Source: Arcuatula senhousia
Taxonomy: Eukaryota; Mollusca; Bivalvia; Mytilida; Mytilidae
Direction: 5' to 3'
DNA: 64,000 bases
Assembly: GCA_963971305.1 (NCBI GenBank)
Contig: OZ020304.1
Span: forward strand, 20,380,103-20,444,102
The position numbers were made by a program, and so were the translations under genes. The number at the start of each line of letters is the position of its first letter. Position 1 is the stretch's first letter. Positions 16,862-28,300 of the stretch are shown piece by piece. The notes beneath the pieces are model-generated. The model ran no database searches. It was not told the DNA's origin and worked only from the letters and a program-made list of their open reading frames with translations.

Positions 16862-18992
16862 TCAATAATGACAAGAGGCTTCCAGGGGCGTGAATCGCTC
16901 ACCTGGTTTCAATGACTTAATGTAACAATATTTCACTTTGCCAACACACCATTATGGCAATGAAACCATTGGAAAGCTCTATTTAGCTAAGCATTTAAGC
17001 AAGCGATTGGGTGGCACAATCTTCTATGAAACACAATATAAATATCACGTAGAATCTACTTTTTTGTCAGTTAACGGGCCATTACTTCTATGAGGGCCAT
17101 CTGATAATTTAACCCTAATGGACAATTTCGTAGATCTCAATTAGCTGAACATTTAAGTAAGCTACAGCTTTTCTCTATCTGCAATATATTCATTCTATGG
17201 GCAAAAACATGATATAATGCTAATTTAGGGGGCGTAACCCCTAAAAGGGTCATCTGATAACTTCGACCCTATGGATATTTTTGAAGAGCTGAATTAGCTA
17301 AACATTGAAGCAAGCAAAACCTTTTCTCTATTTATTAACATTCACAATCTATCAGGCTAAAACTACTATTTTTAGCGTTTAAGGTGCCTAACCCCTATAA
17401 GGGGTCATCATACAATTTCGACCAAATGGACAATTTTGTAGATCTCAATTAGCTGAACATTTAAGCAAGCAAAACTTTTTCTCTATCTACTATAGTTCAC
17501 AGGCTAAAACCACCAATTTTAGTTCATCTGGACCAACTTCTCCTCCGAAACTACTAAAGGGATAGACTTGTGTTACCGCCCCTGATTTTCCCGCGCACGT
17601 CCAAATCTAGGTAGTAGTGTAGTTGAGGCCGGAAATGCCAGCCTACTAAAGGGATTGCATTGAAACTTTGCACACTTCATCAATGGGGTGTCCTTTACCA
17701 GGATTGCATAAATGGTGACCGCCGTCCAAACAACATGACCGCCGTTACTAGAAATAGAACAGGAGGTCAGACTACTAGCTATTTTGGCTCAAAAAGTATA
17801 AGAGATAGATGAAATCTGATGCCACGCTACTGCTTCAGCATCAGAAGCTATACAAAAGTTTCAATTGAGTCGAAGTTGTCAGATGACACCTTATAGGAGT
17901 TACGGCCCCTTAAAGTGATAAATAGCATTTTGTTCATGTATTTTTCGTAGAATGAAAACTATTACAGATAGAGAAAAGTTGTTGCTTGCTTAAATGTTCA
18001 GCTCATTTAGCTCTACAAATGTCTCCATAGGGCAGAAGTTGTCACATGACCCCTTATTGGGGTTACAGCCCTTAAGATTTTTTTCATGTTTTTGACCTAT
18101 AGAATGAAAACTTTAGCAGATAGAGATAAGCTGTTGCTTGCTTAAACATTCAGCTCATTTAGCTCTACAAAAATCTTCATAGGATTGAAGTTTTCAGATG
18201 ACCCTTAATAGGGGTTATGGTCCCTAAATAACGGTTTTCATGTTTTGGGACTATAGAATGAAAAATATAGTAGATAGAGAAAAGCTGTTGCTTGCTTTAA
18301 TATTCAAACTGCTGTTTTACCACCTGTTCTATTTTTAGTAACGGCGGCCATGTATTTTAGCTCATTTAGCTCTACAAAAGTCTTTAAAGGGTCAACATCA
18401 AGACCAGATGAGCGATTCAGGTTCCTGTGAGCTTGTTGTTGGTGTTTTAAGGGAACATAACACCTTTAAGGAGTCATTTGAAAATAAAACTAATGGACAA
18501 TTTTGTCAATTAGCTGAACATTTCAGCAAGCAAAACCTTTTCTCTCTCTTCTATAATTACAATTTATAAGGCTAAAACCATTACTTTTGGCGTTTAAGGT
18601 GTACACCATAACTCCTATAATGGGTCATCTGACAATTTTGACATTAGGACAATTTTGTAGAGCTTAATTAGCTGAACAATATGCAATCGAAATTTCTTCA
18701 TTATCTTCTATAGTTCTTGAGATATAAGACAAAATAAGTGAAAAAAAACAGAAAAAAATAAGAAAAGGGGCAATAACTCCCACACGGGTTGTTGGAATTT
18801 CTTCAAAATTTCGGAGTAGATAGATCTCGACGTACTGATCACTTTTATTCTGCCAGAATTCTAATATTTGTCACTGTTTTTAAGTAATTTAAAAAAATGC
18901 TGTTTACCCCCTGTTCTATTTTTAATAACGGCGGCCATGTATTTTATCTGATCAATTCAAAATGAGGATTTTTTGTAGCCAATATGTAAGAC

Positions 18993-20954
18993 AGCCCAGA
19001 AGGCTCATACGAGATTCGAAAATGCGACATTCGAAATTCGAGAGATTCGAGATTCGAAATTCGAAATTCAATATACCAAATGAGTTTTTTTTTTGCGGGA
19101 GCTAAATTTTGTGGATTTCAAGCAAAATGGAAAGTCTTTTTTCGCAGAATTCAATTTTCGTGATTATTTATATGAATGTATATACTATTTACGATATTTT
19201 ATTTTACCTGTTCTTAATTTCTAGGTTTTTAAACTATTTAAAAAAATAAACAAAACATAAATGCCCGAGAAAAAACACTAAGCATTAAGTCCACAAGTTT
19301 TATTTAACTCCACAGCTACTCAAATGGATGGGTAATTAAGTGTGCTTTATATAATTAAGGGATGCCTTAGATAAAAGGTGATATACTAGTATATTGAAAT
19401 GGCTAGCCAATGAGCGTCTCCCGAATAACTTGAGTAGCTTACTCCGGTGGTGGTGTGTCATGAGCTGGACGACTTAGTCACACAGCGAGTATTAAAGAAA
19501 GCAGTCGCTACACGTAATAGGGATCCATTGGCATGATATAGCAGTTTTGGGCTTGTTGTCGAAAATCCGTGCTACTCTTTTAAAACCCAAAAGCAAGGAA
19601 ATGGATTCCGACTACGAAACCCTTTCTGAATCTGCCACAGCAGCATCTGATTCAAACCGCATTAAAATCAACAGTCAGGTGATTGAAAATACACACTAAT
19701 ACAAGAATGGAATTCCAGGGTCCCCCGCCGGCCGTGAAGCAAAAATTATCGAACATATCTGATTTTTAAACTTGACCAAGGTATTAGTGGTCTTAACATT
19801 TGGTATAAATTTCATGAAAATCTGTCAACATCTGTAGGGATGAGAGCGCTTACAAGGTCTGTTTTACAAAAAACAGAGTCGTTTTTATGGTCAAAGTCCC
19901 TAACTCCTACAAAAATTATAAAAAAATGCTGATTGTCGAACTTGACCAAAGTTTTAGAAGTTTAAACCTTTGGTATAAATTTCATGAAAATTCGTCAACA
20001 TCTGTAGGGATGAGAGTGCTTACAAGGTCTGTTTAGCAATAAAAACAGTCGTTTTTATGGTCAAAGTCCCATAAATCCTACAAAAATTATCGAAAAATGA
20101 TGATTTTCTAACTTGTCCAAGGTTTTAGTGATATAAACATTTGGAATAAATTTCATGAAAATCTGTCAACATATGTAGGGATGAGAGCGCTTACAAGGTC
20201 TGTTTTGCCAAAAAAACATTCTTTTTTATGGTCAAAGTCCCATAACTCCTACAAAAAATATCGAAAAATGCTGATTTTTGAACTTGACCAAGTGATATAA
20301 ACATTTGGTATAAATTTCATGAAAATCCAACAAAATTTGTAGCCTTGAGAGCGCTTACCAAAATTGTGACGGACGGACGGACGCCCGGCATTTCTATGTC
20401 CCCGCTCCGCGTTGCGGCGGGGGACAATAAATTATCTAAATCTTTTATACAAATCTGACCAAGACTCATACGTGTTTTGCCAAATATAACAATAAATCAT
20501 GACGGGTAAATATATCATTACCAATAGCAAACAAAATAATAACATATTGAGTTTACCAAAATTATGGAATACACTGTTTAATTTGGGGGTTTCTGAAAAT
20601 TAATGATGACCTATTTTGTTGGTTATCGGTATATTGAAGTTCGAGTTTTGAATCTCGAATCTCGAATTTCGAATCTCGTATCTCGAATTTCGAAACTCGT
20701 ATATCGAATTTCGAAACTCGTATCTCGAAATTCGAATCTTTGTATTTCGAATTTCTAATCTCGTATTTCAAATTTCGAATCTCGTATTTTAATTTCGAAT
20801 CTCGATAATTACGTTTAAAAAAACTACTTTGATTGGTACAGGATTATAAAACAAGCAATCAGATTGGTTATAAGTATATTGAATCTCGAAATTCGAATTT
20901 CGAATCTCGATTTTCGGATCTCGAATTTCGAATCTCGAATGAGCCTTCTGGGCT
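18993..20954. mobile_element. Inverted-repeat element with TTCGAA-rich arms
   Basis: Ends are a perfect 16-bp inverted repeat, AGCCCAGAAGGCTCAT and ATGAGCCTTCTGGGCT. Inside each end lie tandem, self-complementary GAGATTCGAAATTCGA runs (19010-19070 and 20880-20938), with a further block at 20640-20815. The centre carries a degenerate element near 19080-19280 and the ~170-bp array at 19708-20430. I found no clear TSD. Confidence 0.7.
19708..20430. repeat. Tandem array, ~170-bp unit, GTCCCCCGCC ends
   Basis: About four units marked by GGTATAAATTTCATGAAAAT, GAGCGCTTACAAGGTCTGTT and GTCAAAGTCCCATAACTCCT. It opens with GGAATTCCAGGGTCCCCCGC and closes with GACGGACGGACG then GTTGCGGCGGGGGACAATAA, so GTCCCCCGCC is present at both ends in inverted form. 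A longer relative lies at 39197-41830. Confidence 0.85.
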
Positions 20955-21271
20955 TTCGTAAACATGTCATATATTATTCCTACTAAGTTTTAGTCAAATT
21001 GGTTCAGTAGTTTCAGAGAAGAAGATTTTTGATTTTTTTACAGACGACGATGGACACATAGTGATGGCATAAGCTCTCATGGCCTTCGGCCAGATTGCTA
21101 AAAATGAGAACTAAATCATTTGCATTGAATTTTATAATCTATTTTGTCCTTTCACTGACAGCAGTAAACTGAAAAGAGAAAAACAATATGTTTACTAGTA
21201 TAGGTAAAACATTATTGTTTGAAGATGAGCTTATAATAATACACAGTTATATAATTTGATGGCTCCAATTA

Positions 21272-22115
21272 TACTGTATGAGTTGGGTTTTTTTTGCAGG
21301 AGCTAAATTTCGCAGATTTCTAATACTATCGGATATCAGGAGCGTGAATCGCTCACCTTGCATTCAATGATACTTATAGGCTGGATTTTTTTTACAAAGG
21401 ACTGCTACTTTATTTAAACATTCTAAGGGAAACTACTATCAAGTTTGACCCTATTGCATGATTTTTAGATCTTTATGTTATCAACCATATGCATTATAAA
21501 CTTTTCATATATCTTGTATAGTTTTCAAGAAATTGGTCAAAATGTTCAAAATTTGAAAAAAACAAGAAAAAGGGCAATAACTCCTACAACGATTGTATGT
21601 TCTTCAAAATTTCAGGGCAGGTAGATCTTGATGTGCTTATTACTTTCATCCCATCCAGAATTTTGATATCTGTTACGTCTTTTTGAGTAATTTATAAAAA
21701 ACTGCAATGTTCCCTTATGTTCTATTTTTAGCCATGTCGGCCATGTTTTTGTCAAATTTAAATTTCGAACTATAGTTATGTAGAAATCATACTATACAAC
21801 AACCCTAAAAAATTTCATTATATTTTGCTAAGCGGTTTCAGAGAAGAAGATTTCTGGAAAGTTGAACGGACAGACGACGGACGACAGACGCCAAGCGATG
21901 GCAATAGCTCACATGGCCTTCGTGCAGATAAGCTAAAAACGGAAGATCTTTTTTTGCGGAATTCAATTTTAGCGATTACTTCTATGCGAGTATATGCTAT
22001 CCATACACTATTTAACACATTTTGTTTTTGCGTGATTTTGTTTTCGCAAGTTGTCAACTATCACCAAAAAAAAAGCGAAAATTAGATACCCGCAAAAAAA
22101 CCCTAATATACGGTA
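21272..22115. mobile_element. MITE interrupted by a second repeat
   Basis: Outer ends are TACTGTATGAGTTGGGTTTT and AAAACCCTAATATACGGTA, loosely inverted and TA-flanked. GCAGGAGCTAAATTTCGCAG lies on the left and GCGGAATTCAATTTTAGCG on the right. At about 21340-21945 it is split by a copy of the GTGAATCGCTCACC family, which ends in the GACGGACGACAGACGCC tract and GCTCACATGGCCTTCG. Confidence 0.6.
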
Positions 22116-22291
22116 TCAACTTTATTATTATTTATCTGTATCGTCTTAATTTATTTTGATAAATGTTGTGAATTGTTTAAGATAAAACGCACAATAGTGT
22201 TAACAAAAAGTTTGGTTTGCTTGTATCACTCTCCCGTGAAAGAACAGATCAACAGAATGCCACAGAGTGTATTAAGTTTTTCCTTGGTGCA

Positions 22292-22297
22292 TTTATT
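22292..22297 (-). promoter_or_regulatory. Polyadenylation signal of the EGF/SMB gene
   Basis: AATAAA read on the minus strand, about 63 bp downstream of the TAA stop at 22360-22362. It is the only such hexamer in a suitable place after the terminal exon. Confidence 0.6.
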
Positions 22298-22359
22298 ATC
22301 AACTTGAAAGTGGTTGATAAATAAACTTACTGACTGGATTCTCTAGGGCCATCGAGATG

Positions 22360-22373
22360 TTAAGATACAGGCT
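22360..22373 (-). CDS. EGF/SMB gene terminal coding exon
   Basis: The acceptor is TTTTCTTTTTTGTATTATAG, with a strong pyrimidine tract. Joined in phase 1 it reads Glu-Pro-Val-Ser-stop (TAA 22360-22362). A very short coding end is unusual, but the tract, the phase and the AATAAA downstream all agree. Confidence 0.72.
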
Positions 22374-25300
22374 CTATAATACAAAAAAGAAAATATACTT
22401 ATATTTATTTCAATGTATGTACGAGCTATAATACCAAAAATCAAATGCGTATCGACAAAATTTAAAAAAAAACCTTCCTCATATTCATACATGGTAAGCT
22501 TCACCTGGAAAAATTCACGAGAAATGACAAAATTTACCTAGACTTCACGTCAAGTTGGGGTAGGTAAGACAGAATACTAGTATGGTTTGTCCGGTAAAAA
22601 AAAAAACGTATAAACAAACAACAAAAAAAGTTTGGACTATGATTTGGATTAGTTTTTTCTGTTTTCTTTTAAATAGAACTAGCAAACTAAATTACATGAG
22701 TGTATCGTCTCGAAACACAAATATTTTATATCAAAACCATTTTATTAAAGAAATTATATAAATGTAGATCAACTTTGATAAATGTTACACAAATATTATT
22801 AAAAAATGAAATTTAAATTGCAATTGATTTACGTAAAAACGTTTTACTCTGAGTGAATATACATTTTTGTGTCCAGGCAAATAGCATGTTTTGCTTGTTC
22901 ATTCTTTTATAAAAAACCTCCCTCTATCATTTGCTTGATTAATTTTTTTAACTTTATCATTATCTGCTAAGTATCAATTGCAATTTGAATTTCATTTTTT
23001 GTTTGTTTGATAATATTTGTGTAACATTTATCAAAGTTGATCTACATTTATATGATTTCTTAAAAAACTGAACAATTGTCCTTAAAAAGTTTTATCTATT
23101 CAAAATGAAAGTGCGGTATCATAAACAACTTACCATCGCAAAAAGTACCTTTCCATCCAATATTACATCCACAAATAGAATAAGATCCATCCGATAAAAA
23201 GGCACAAAATCCATTAATACAATCCGCTTGCGTAGTACAAGTTTTTTCTAAAATATTTTTATGAATTTGCATCTGTTTTGCAGGTACATAATGCAATAAC
23301 ACTAAAAACTACTGAACTTTAAGGATCAATTTCAAATGTCAAAGTTGCTGAATGCGGTTTTGTTGTTATGTGTGTGTGTGTTTTATGTTGTTATGTGGTT
23401 TGTTTTGTTGTGATGCATTTTTGTCTGCCGGTTTTGTCTTTGTCTTTACGGTTTTATGATACTGATTACCCCTTTGGTACACCTTTGCTTCTTTCAAAGA
23501 GAAAAAATGATTTGATACTGGTATTTCATACAAAATCGTTGGTTAAGTCAGATTTTTATGCTGCCAAACCTTACTCTTCTATTGCAATCTTAGTTTCCAG
23601 TAGTAACACAAAACCAACACGATTGTGAAATATTTAACATGTAGATGTGAAGTCCACTAAATTGAACCAAAAAGTATCGATCAGTAGATAAGCAGATACG
23701 CGTATATTAACGAAAAAAATATGCACAACCTGTTACATGCATGTTTAGTTCAAAATTGGGAGCCCATCTCCAAAATCTCCTACCATATTGGTTTTATCAA
23801 TATGGGACACCACTTACAAATGACCTAAACTTTCAGTAGTTTTACTTGCATTATCCACAGTAAATGTAAAAAGTTTGTTTATTATTTCTTTTTTCCAAAG
23901 TCGAAGGAAATTCACCCATTGTGTAAAATCTGCTGAAATTTCAGAATTATAACTTTTATATTTAATGGTAATTGTATTCAAGAAGAGGAAAAATCGTCAA
24001 TTTCTGGCCTTATGTCGTATACATGGTGTATATCCCATATTGCAGACATTTTTGTGTTCTTTACATAAAGGGAGTATGTAAGAAACACTCGTTAGATATT
24101 TGTCAAAGGAAACTCGCTAATGCTCGTTTCCTAATTTGACAAATATCTAACTCGATGTGATAAATATCCGTATCTCATCACTTATAGTTGTGAAACCTGT
24201 ATGTATCGTTTAATTATATATTTCAATTTGCAATATACAAATTTACCTACCGTCACAATATTGACCCCCCAAACCATCTGGACAAGCACAACCTTTATAT
24301 AAATTGCTTTCGACACAGGTCCTATTGTTTGGACATTCGTCATCACAGATTGTTACTAAAAAATAGTAATTATTTTGCAGGTAAAACTATCGCCTGATTT
24401 TCGGCACATTCTTTGATACAATACTTGAGATAATTAGACATATAACGTAAGTAGTAAAAAAGATGTATAAAGAGAAGCGGAGAGGAACCAATTTGGCATT
24501 CGAATGCTAGAAGGAATCAATATCAGTGTATTATAATTGTTTAGACGATGCAAATAAGCTTGATATTTTTTTAAAACATTAAAAAAACAATCAAAATCAA
24601 ACAAAATGTTCTACTTTGAATAAAGTCTTCAACTACTAGTATTTTGATTCGTATTGTTGCTCACACGGAATGGATGTTGAATGAGCAATTCAAACACGAC
24701 GATAAATTTCAACTTATATATATACTAGTATATTACAATACTATGCTTAGAATATATTTTTACATTTGGACTTGACGGTTCTTGACTTTATGAGGGTGTC
24801 ACAGCCCTTTTGGTACGCGGTATTCCGTGCTTTTTAAAGAGTATTCAGTACGCCAAGGTGTGGTACGCGGTACGAGATGTTCCGAATTTTTAGGCTTTTG
24901 GTACGCGTACGCCGTGAACTTTTAGAGTATTCGGTATTCCAGTCTTTTTAACGGTATTCTGTCCTTTTTTAAACGGTGGGGCGGGGCTGTGACACCCCCT
25001 TTATGACATTAAACGGTTTATACGATTTATCTATCCGTTTTCTTTCATACCAAAGTTTTGTTTAAAGGAATTGAAAAATTATATAATTAAAAACTAAGGA
25101 ATTGCATGCATATTTTGATAAAAAACAAAAAGAATTTTATAAGCCCTACCCTGAAATTGGCTTAGTTTTGCTTGTGATTTAATGGTCAAATTTGGACAAA
25201 AATTAAAATGTTTCATATCTCAAAACTACTAGACAAATGTATTTTGGACATTATTTAGATGGATAATCATTTGATATAAATCCATCAAAATATATACGAT

Positions 25301-28300
25301 ATTGAGATGTGAAATAAGTGTACGCGACACAACAAACATAAACAAACAGCAATTTAAAAAATCACAACGGAAAACAGCAAGCAGTCTTCAACATGACCAT
25401 AGGTCACTGCTTACCGTCTTGCATTGGCCCAAGACTTATAATACAATACAAAAGTATCAAAACCAATCCCTAAATCATCAACGAAAGACTCAATTCTTGA
25501 CATAAAACAGTTAACATAGAATGACAAGGACAAACAAAGGCTTTGGCAAAGTTTCCTGGCTTAGGACAGGCACATATAAAATGTGGCGGGGTTAAACTAG
25601 TTTTTTTGGATCCAACCTTCCCCCTATTGATATGCTCGCACAAAGCTACATATAAAACACAATGTAAAACTCAATCGACAAAAGTTCAATTCAACAAGAG
25701 AGAACCTAAGACAAAATACTGTACGAAAACAACAAGACAAGGAGGAACTCTCTTGAGAACACTCGAAGTTACTGAGAACTAGCTAAGAAACATTTATCGA
25801 TTGATGTAAAAGAATCAAATACATCAGTTCTAAATCCGACACCCCACGTCAAAACAATGAATGATTAAGAGTTGTATCACCATACAGAACCGACATACTT
25901 GATCGCTGTGGTGCTTATAAATAATACTGTAACAGTGGATACAAAGTGAAAATTTAACGTTTTAAAGTTACTATCAAGCTATCAATATTTCTGCCAAAAC
26001 ATACCAAATGCAAAGATTTTACTAAAACATTGAATTCGTATCCTTTTTTCAAAAGGTTTTAAAGCCAGTTTTTAATTTCCATAAGGTTGTTTTTTGAATT
26101 TTTGTGCTTTATAAACTACATTGCTATAAAAGTCAGGATGAGATATTCCTTTAACAATCAGAAATCTACGTGTACAATCAAATTTTTCGATGAGATGTCC
26201 ATATTTATGTGCAAATTTTGTAAAAGATTTGAGTTTTCAATTATAAGGTAAGCTTTTAAATTATTCACAAACGAGATGAAAACTAGACTGAAACCTCAGA
26301 GGAATACATCCATAAATTAAAAACACCTGTAAAAAGGTTCTTTAGTTAATTACATCGGTTATTCATTGATTTTATTCGAACAGTATTTTAACGGTTTCTT
26401 TCGTATAGATATGTTTAGATCTTATACGAATTTTCATGAAACCAAGAAATTAGAAAAAAGTAGTATATTCTTTAATTTTTACAAGGAAAATTAATTATTG
26501 TCACTTTTTTGGTAAGCTTTTTTTTATATTTCAGAAAAATGCAAACTTTGCAGCACCTTTTTTTAAAAAAGCCAATGTAATAGACCTGCTCAATTTTTAT
26601 GACGAAATATTTACAACAAATTTCTTCAAAACTGTTCTCATTTCTTCAACATATCAATGAAATCTTCCAGCCTGTGGAGTCATTTATTTAAAATCAAACC
26701 AAGTGGTATGCATGCCTTTGTTAGGTTGAATTTTCAAAGAGCATTTCTTGGCGTATCAATTGCGTAGATCATGAACATCCTTAAATCAAATTTTGCAACA
26801 ACGAAATGGTGTTTAAATCTAAAATAGTAAATTTATTAATTTCAGAAATCTACCACAATTTCATTAAATAAAGGTAATAACAAAACTACCGAACTTGAAT
26901 GATCAATCTCATAGTCCAGAGAAAATGACAAAAACGAATCAGTCATACCGGAGAATTGGTGGATCGCAATGGTCCTGACTTGGTACGGGCATTTCAAACG
27001 AAATGGTGGGCTAAACGAGGTTTTATGGCGCAAAAACCTCCCTCTTCCATTGCGATCTTAGGATCCGGTAATGACCATAGAACATAACATAGTTGTGAGA
27101 CACAATAGGGATATTGAGGTGATCATCTCAGAACAGTCAAACACTAATTAAAACAATTAACTACCATATCTTTTAACTCAATTTTGAATTTTTCTACTAG
27201 TGGCTGATAGCGAAGAAAGAATTTTTTTAGGTATCGTATGAGACGTATTTTCTTATAGCCCTGCTCCAAAAGTCGGTCGCGAAGAAATCGGTGTTTGATA
27301 AAAAAATCTGTGAAATGTGTGCAAGCTCTGGCATATCGAATAAGTTGTGAAATATAAACACTGTATGCAGGGGAAGTAGGTATATTGCTCTGTAGATTAG
27401 GAAAAAAATGATAATTTGAAAATTAAAATCGTCTCGTTTATCGTAAATTTTAGTACTGAGATGACCACCTGGGTCAAATTCGAGGTGCAAATCCAAGAAA
27501 GACGTGAAGCAATTTGATTCGGTGGTCTCTTTAATCTCCAATTCTGGAGGATATATTGAAGGAATCCATCTACCAAATGAAGTGTTATTGACAGAAAGGA
27601 CATCATCAATATATCTGAATGTAAGATTAAATGACCTTGCCTCTTTCATCTTCTTGTTCTCTACGAGTCCTTGAAGAAATTCAGTCTCGTAAGAGTATGA
27701 AAACAAATCGACGAGGAGAGGAGCACAGTTTGTGCCCATTGGAATGTCGATTTGTTGTTGAAAAATCTCTCCTCCGAAGGTGACAAATATGTTGTCAATG
27801 AGGAAATCAAGCATACTGCAAACTTGTTCCAGTGTGTAACAAATTTTATCTTTAAAAGATGTTTTGGAAAAGAATGTAGAATTATAACACAAAAAAACCA
27901 AAATTCCTAGAGTTTGAAAAGGCTTTTTCGGGAAGTTTTTTCAGGCGACATTTTAGTTTTTCGTGTGGCAAGGTAGTGTATAAAGTTGAAAAATCGAACG
28001 TTTTCAAAGAGTGAACCTCAGAAAATGATCTAGATTTAAAATGATCTAACAAATTTTTTGAGTTCTTCAAAATCCACATATGGTTAATTCCACTACGATT
28101 ATAAATAGTGTTGCAGTATGCTTGTTGACTTTGAAAAGCAAATATTAAAATTTGAACGGTTATTACTTTACCGTAGGAGCAAAGAAAAAATGAATCTAAA
28201 TAATTGAATAAACTTCCATTACAATAATATGCTTACAAGTTGTGCGGGTTGATTGTATAAATATATAATTATACGCCAATTACTACATTTAGCATTCAGC

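Larger units (their letters stand above)
16862..21105. repeat. Compound dispersed repeat with CTGAATCGCTCACCTG-type end
   Basis: It opens with GACAAGAGGCTTCCAGGGGC then GTGAATCGCTCACCTGG. Several direct and inverted copies of a ~180-bp block follow, marked by AGCTGAACATTTAAGCAAGC and, in reverse, GCTTGCTTAAATGTTCAGCT. It closes with a GACAGACG-type tract and GCTCTCATGGCCTTCGGCC at about 21073-21092. The same family recurs at 21340-21945, 37495-38352, 46495-46815 and 51180-51450. AACGGCGGCCATG motifs near 18345 and 18930 mark internal repeats. Another element (18993-20954) is nested inside. Confidence 0.7.
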
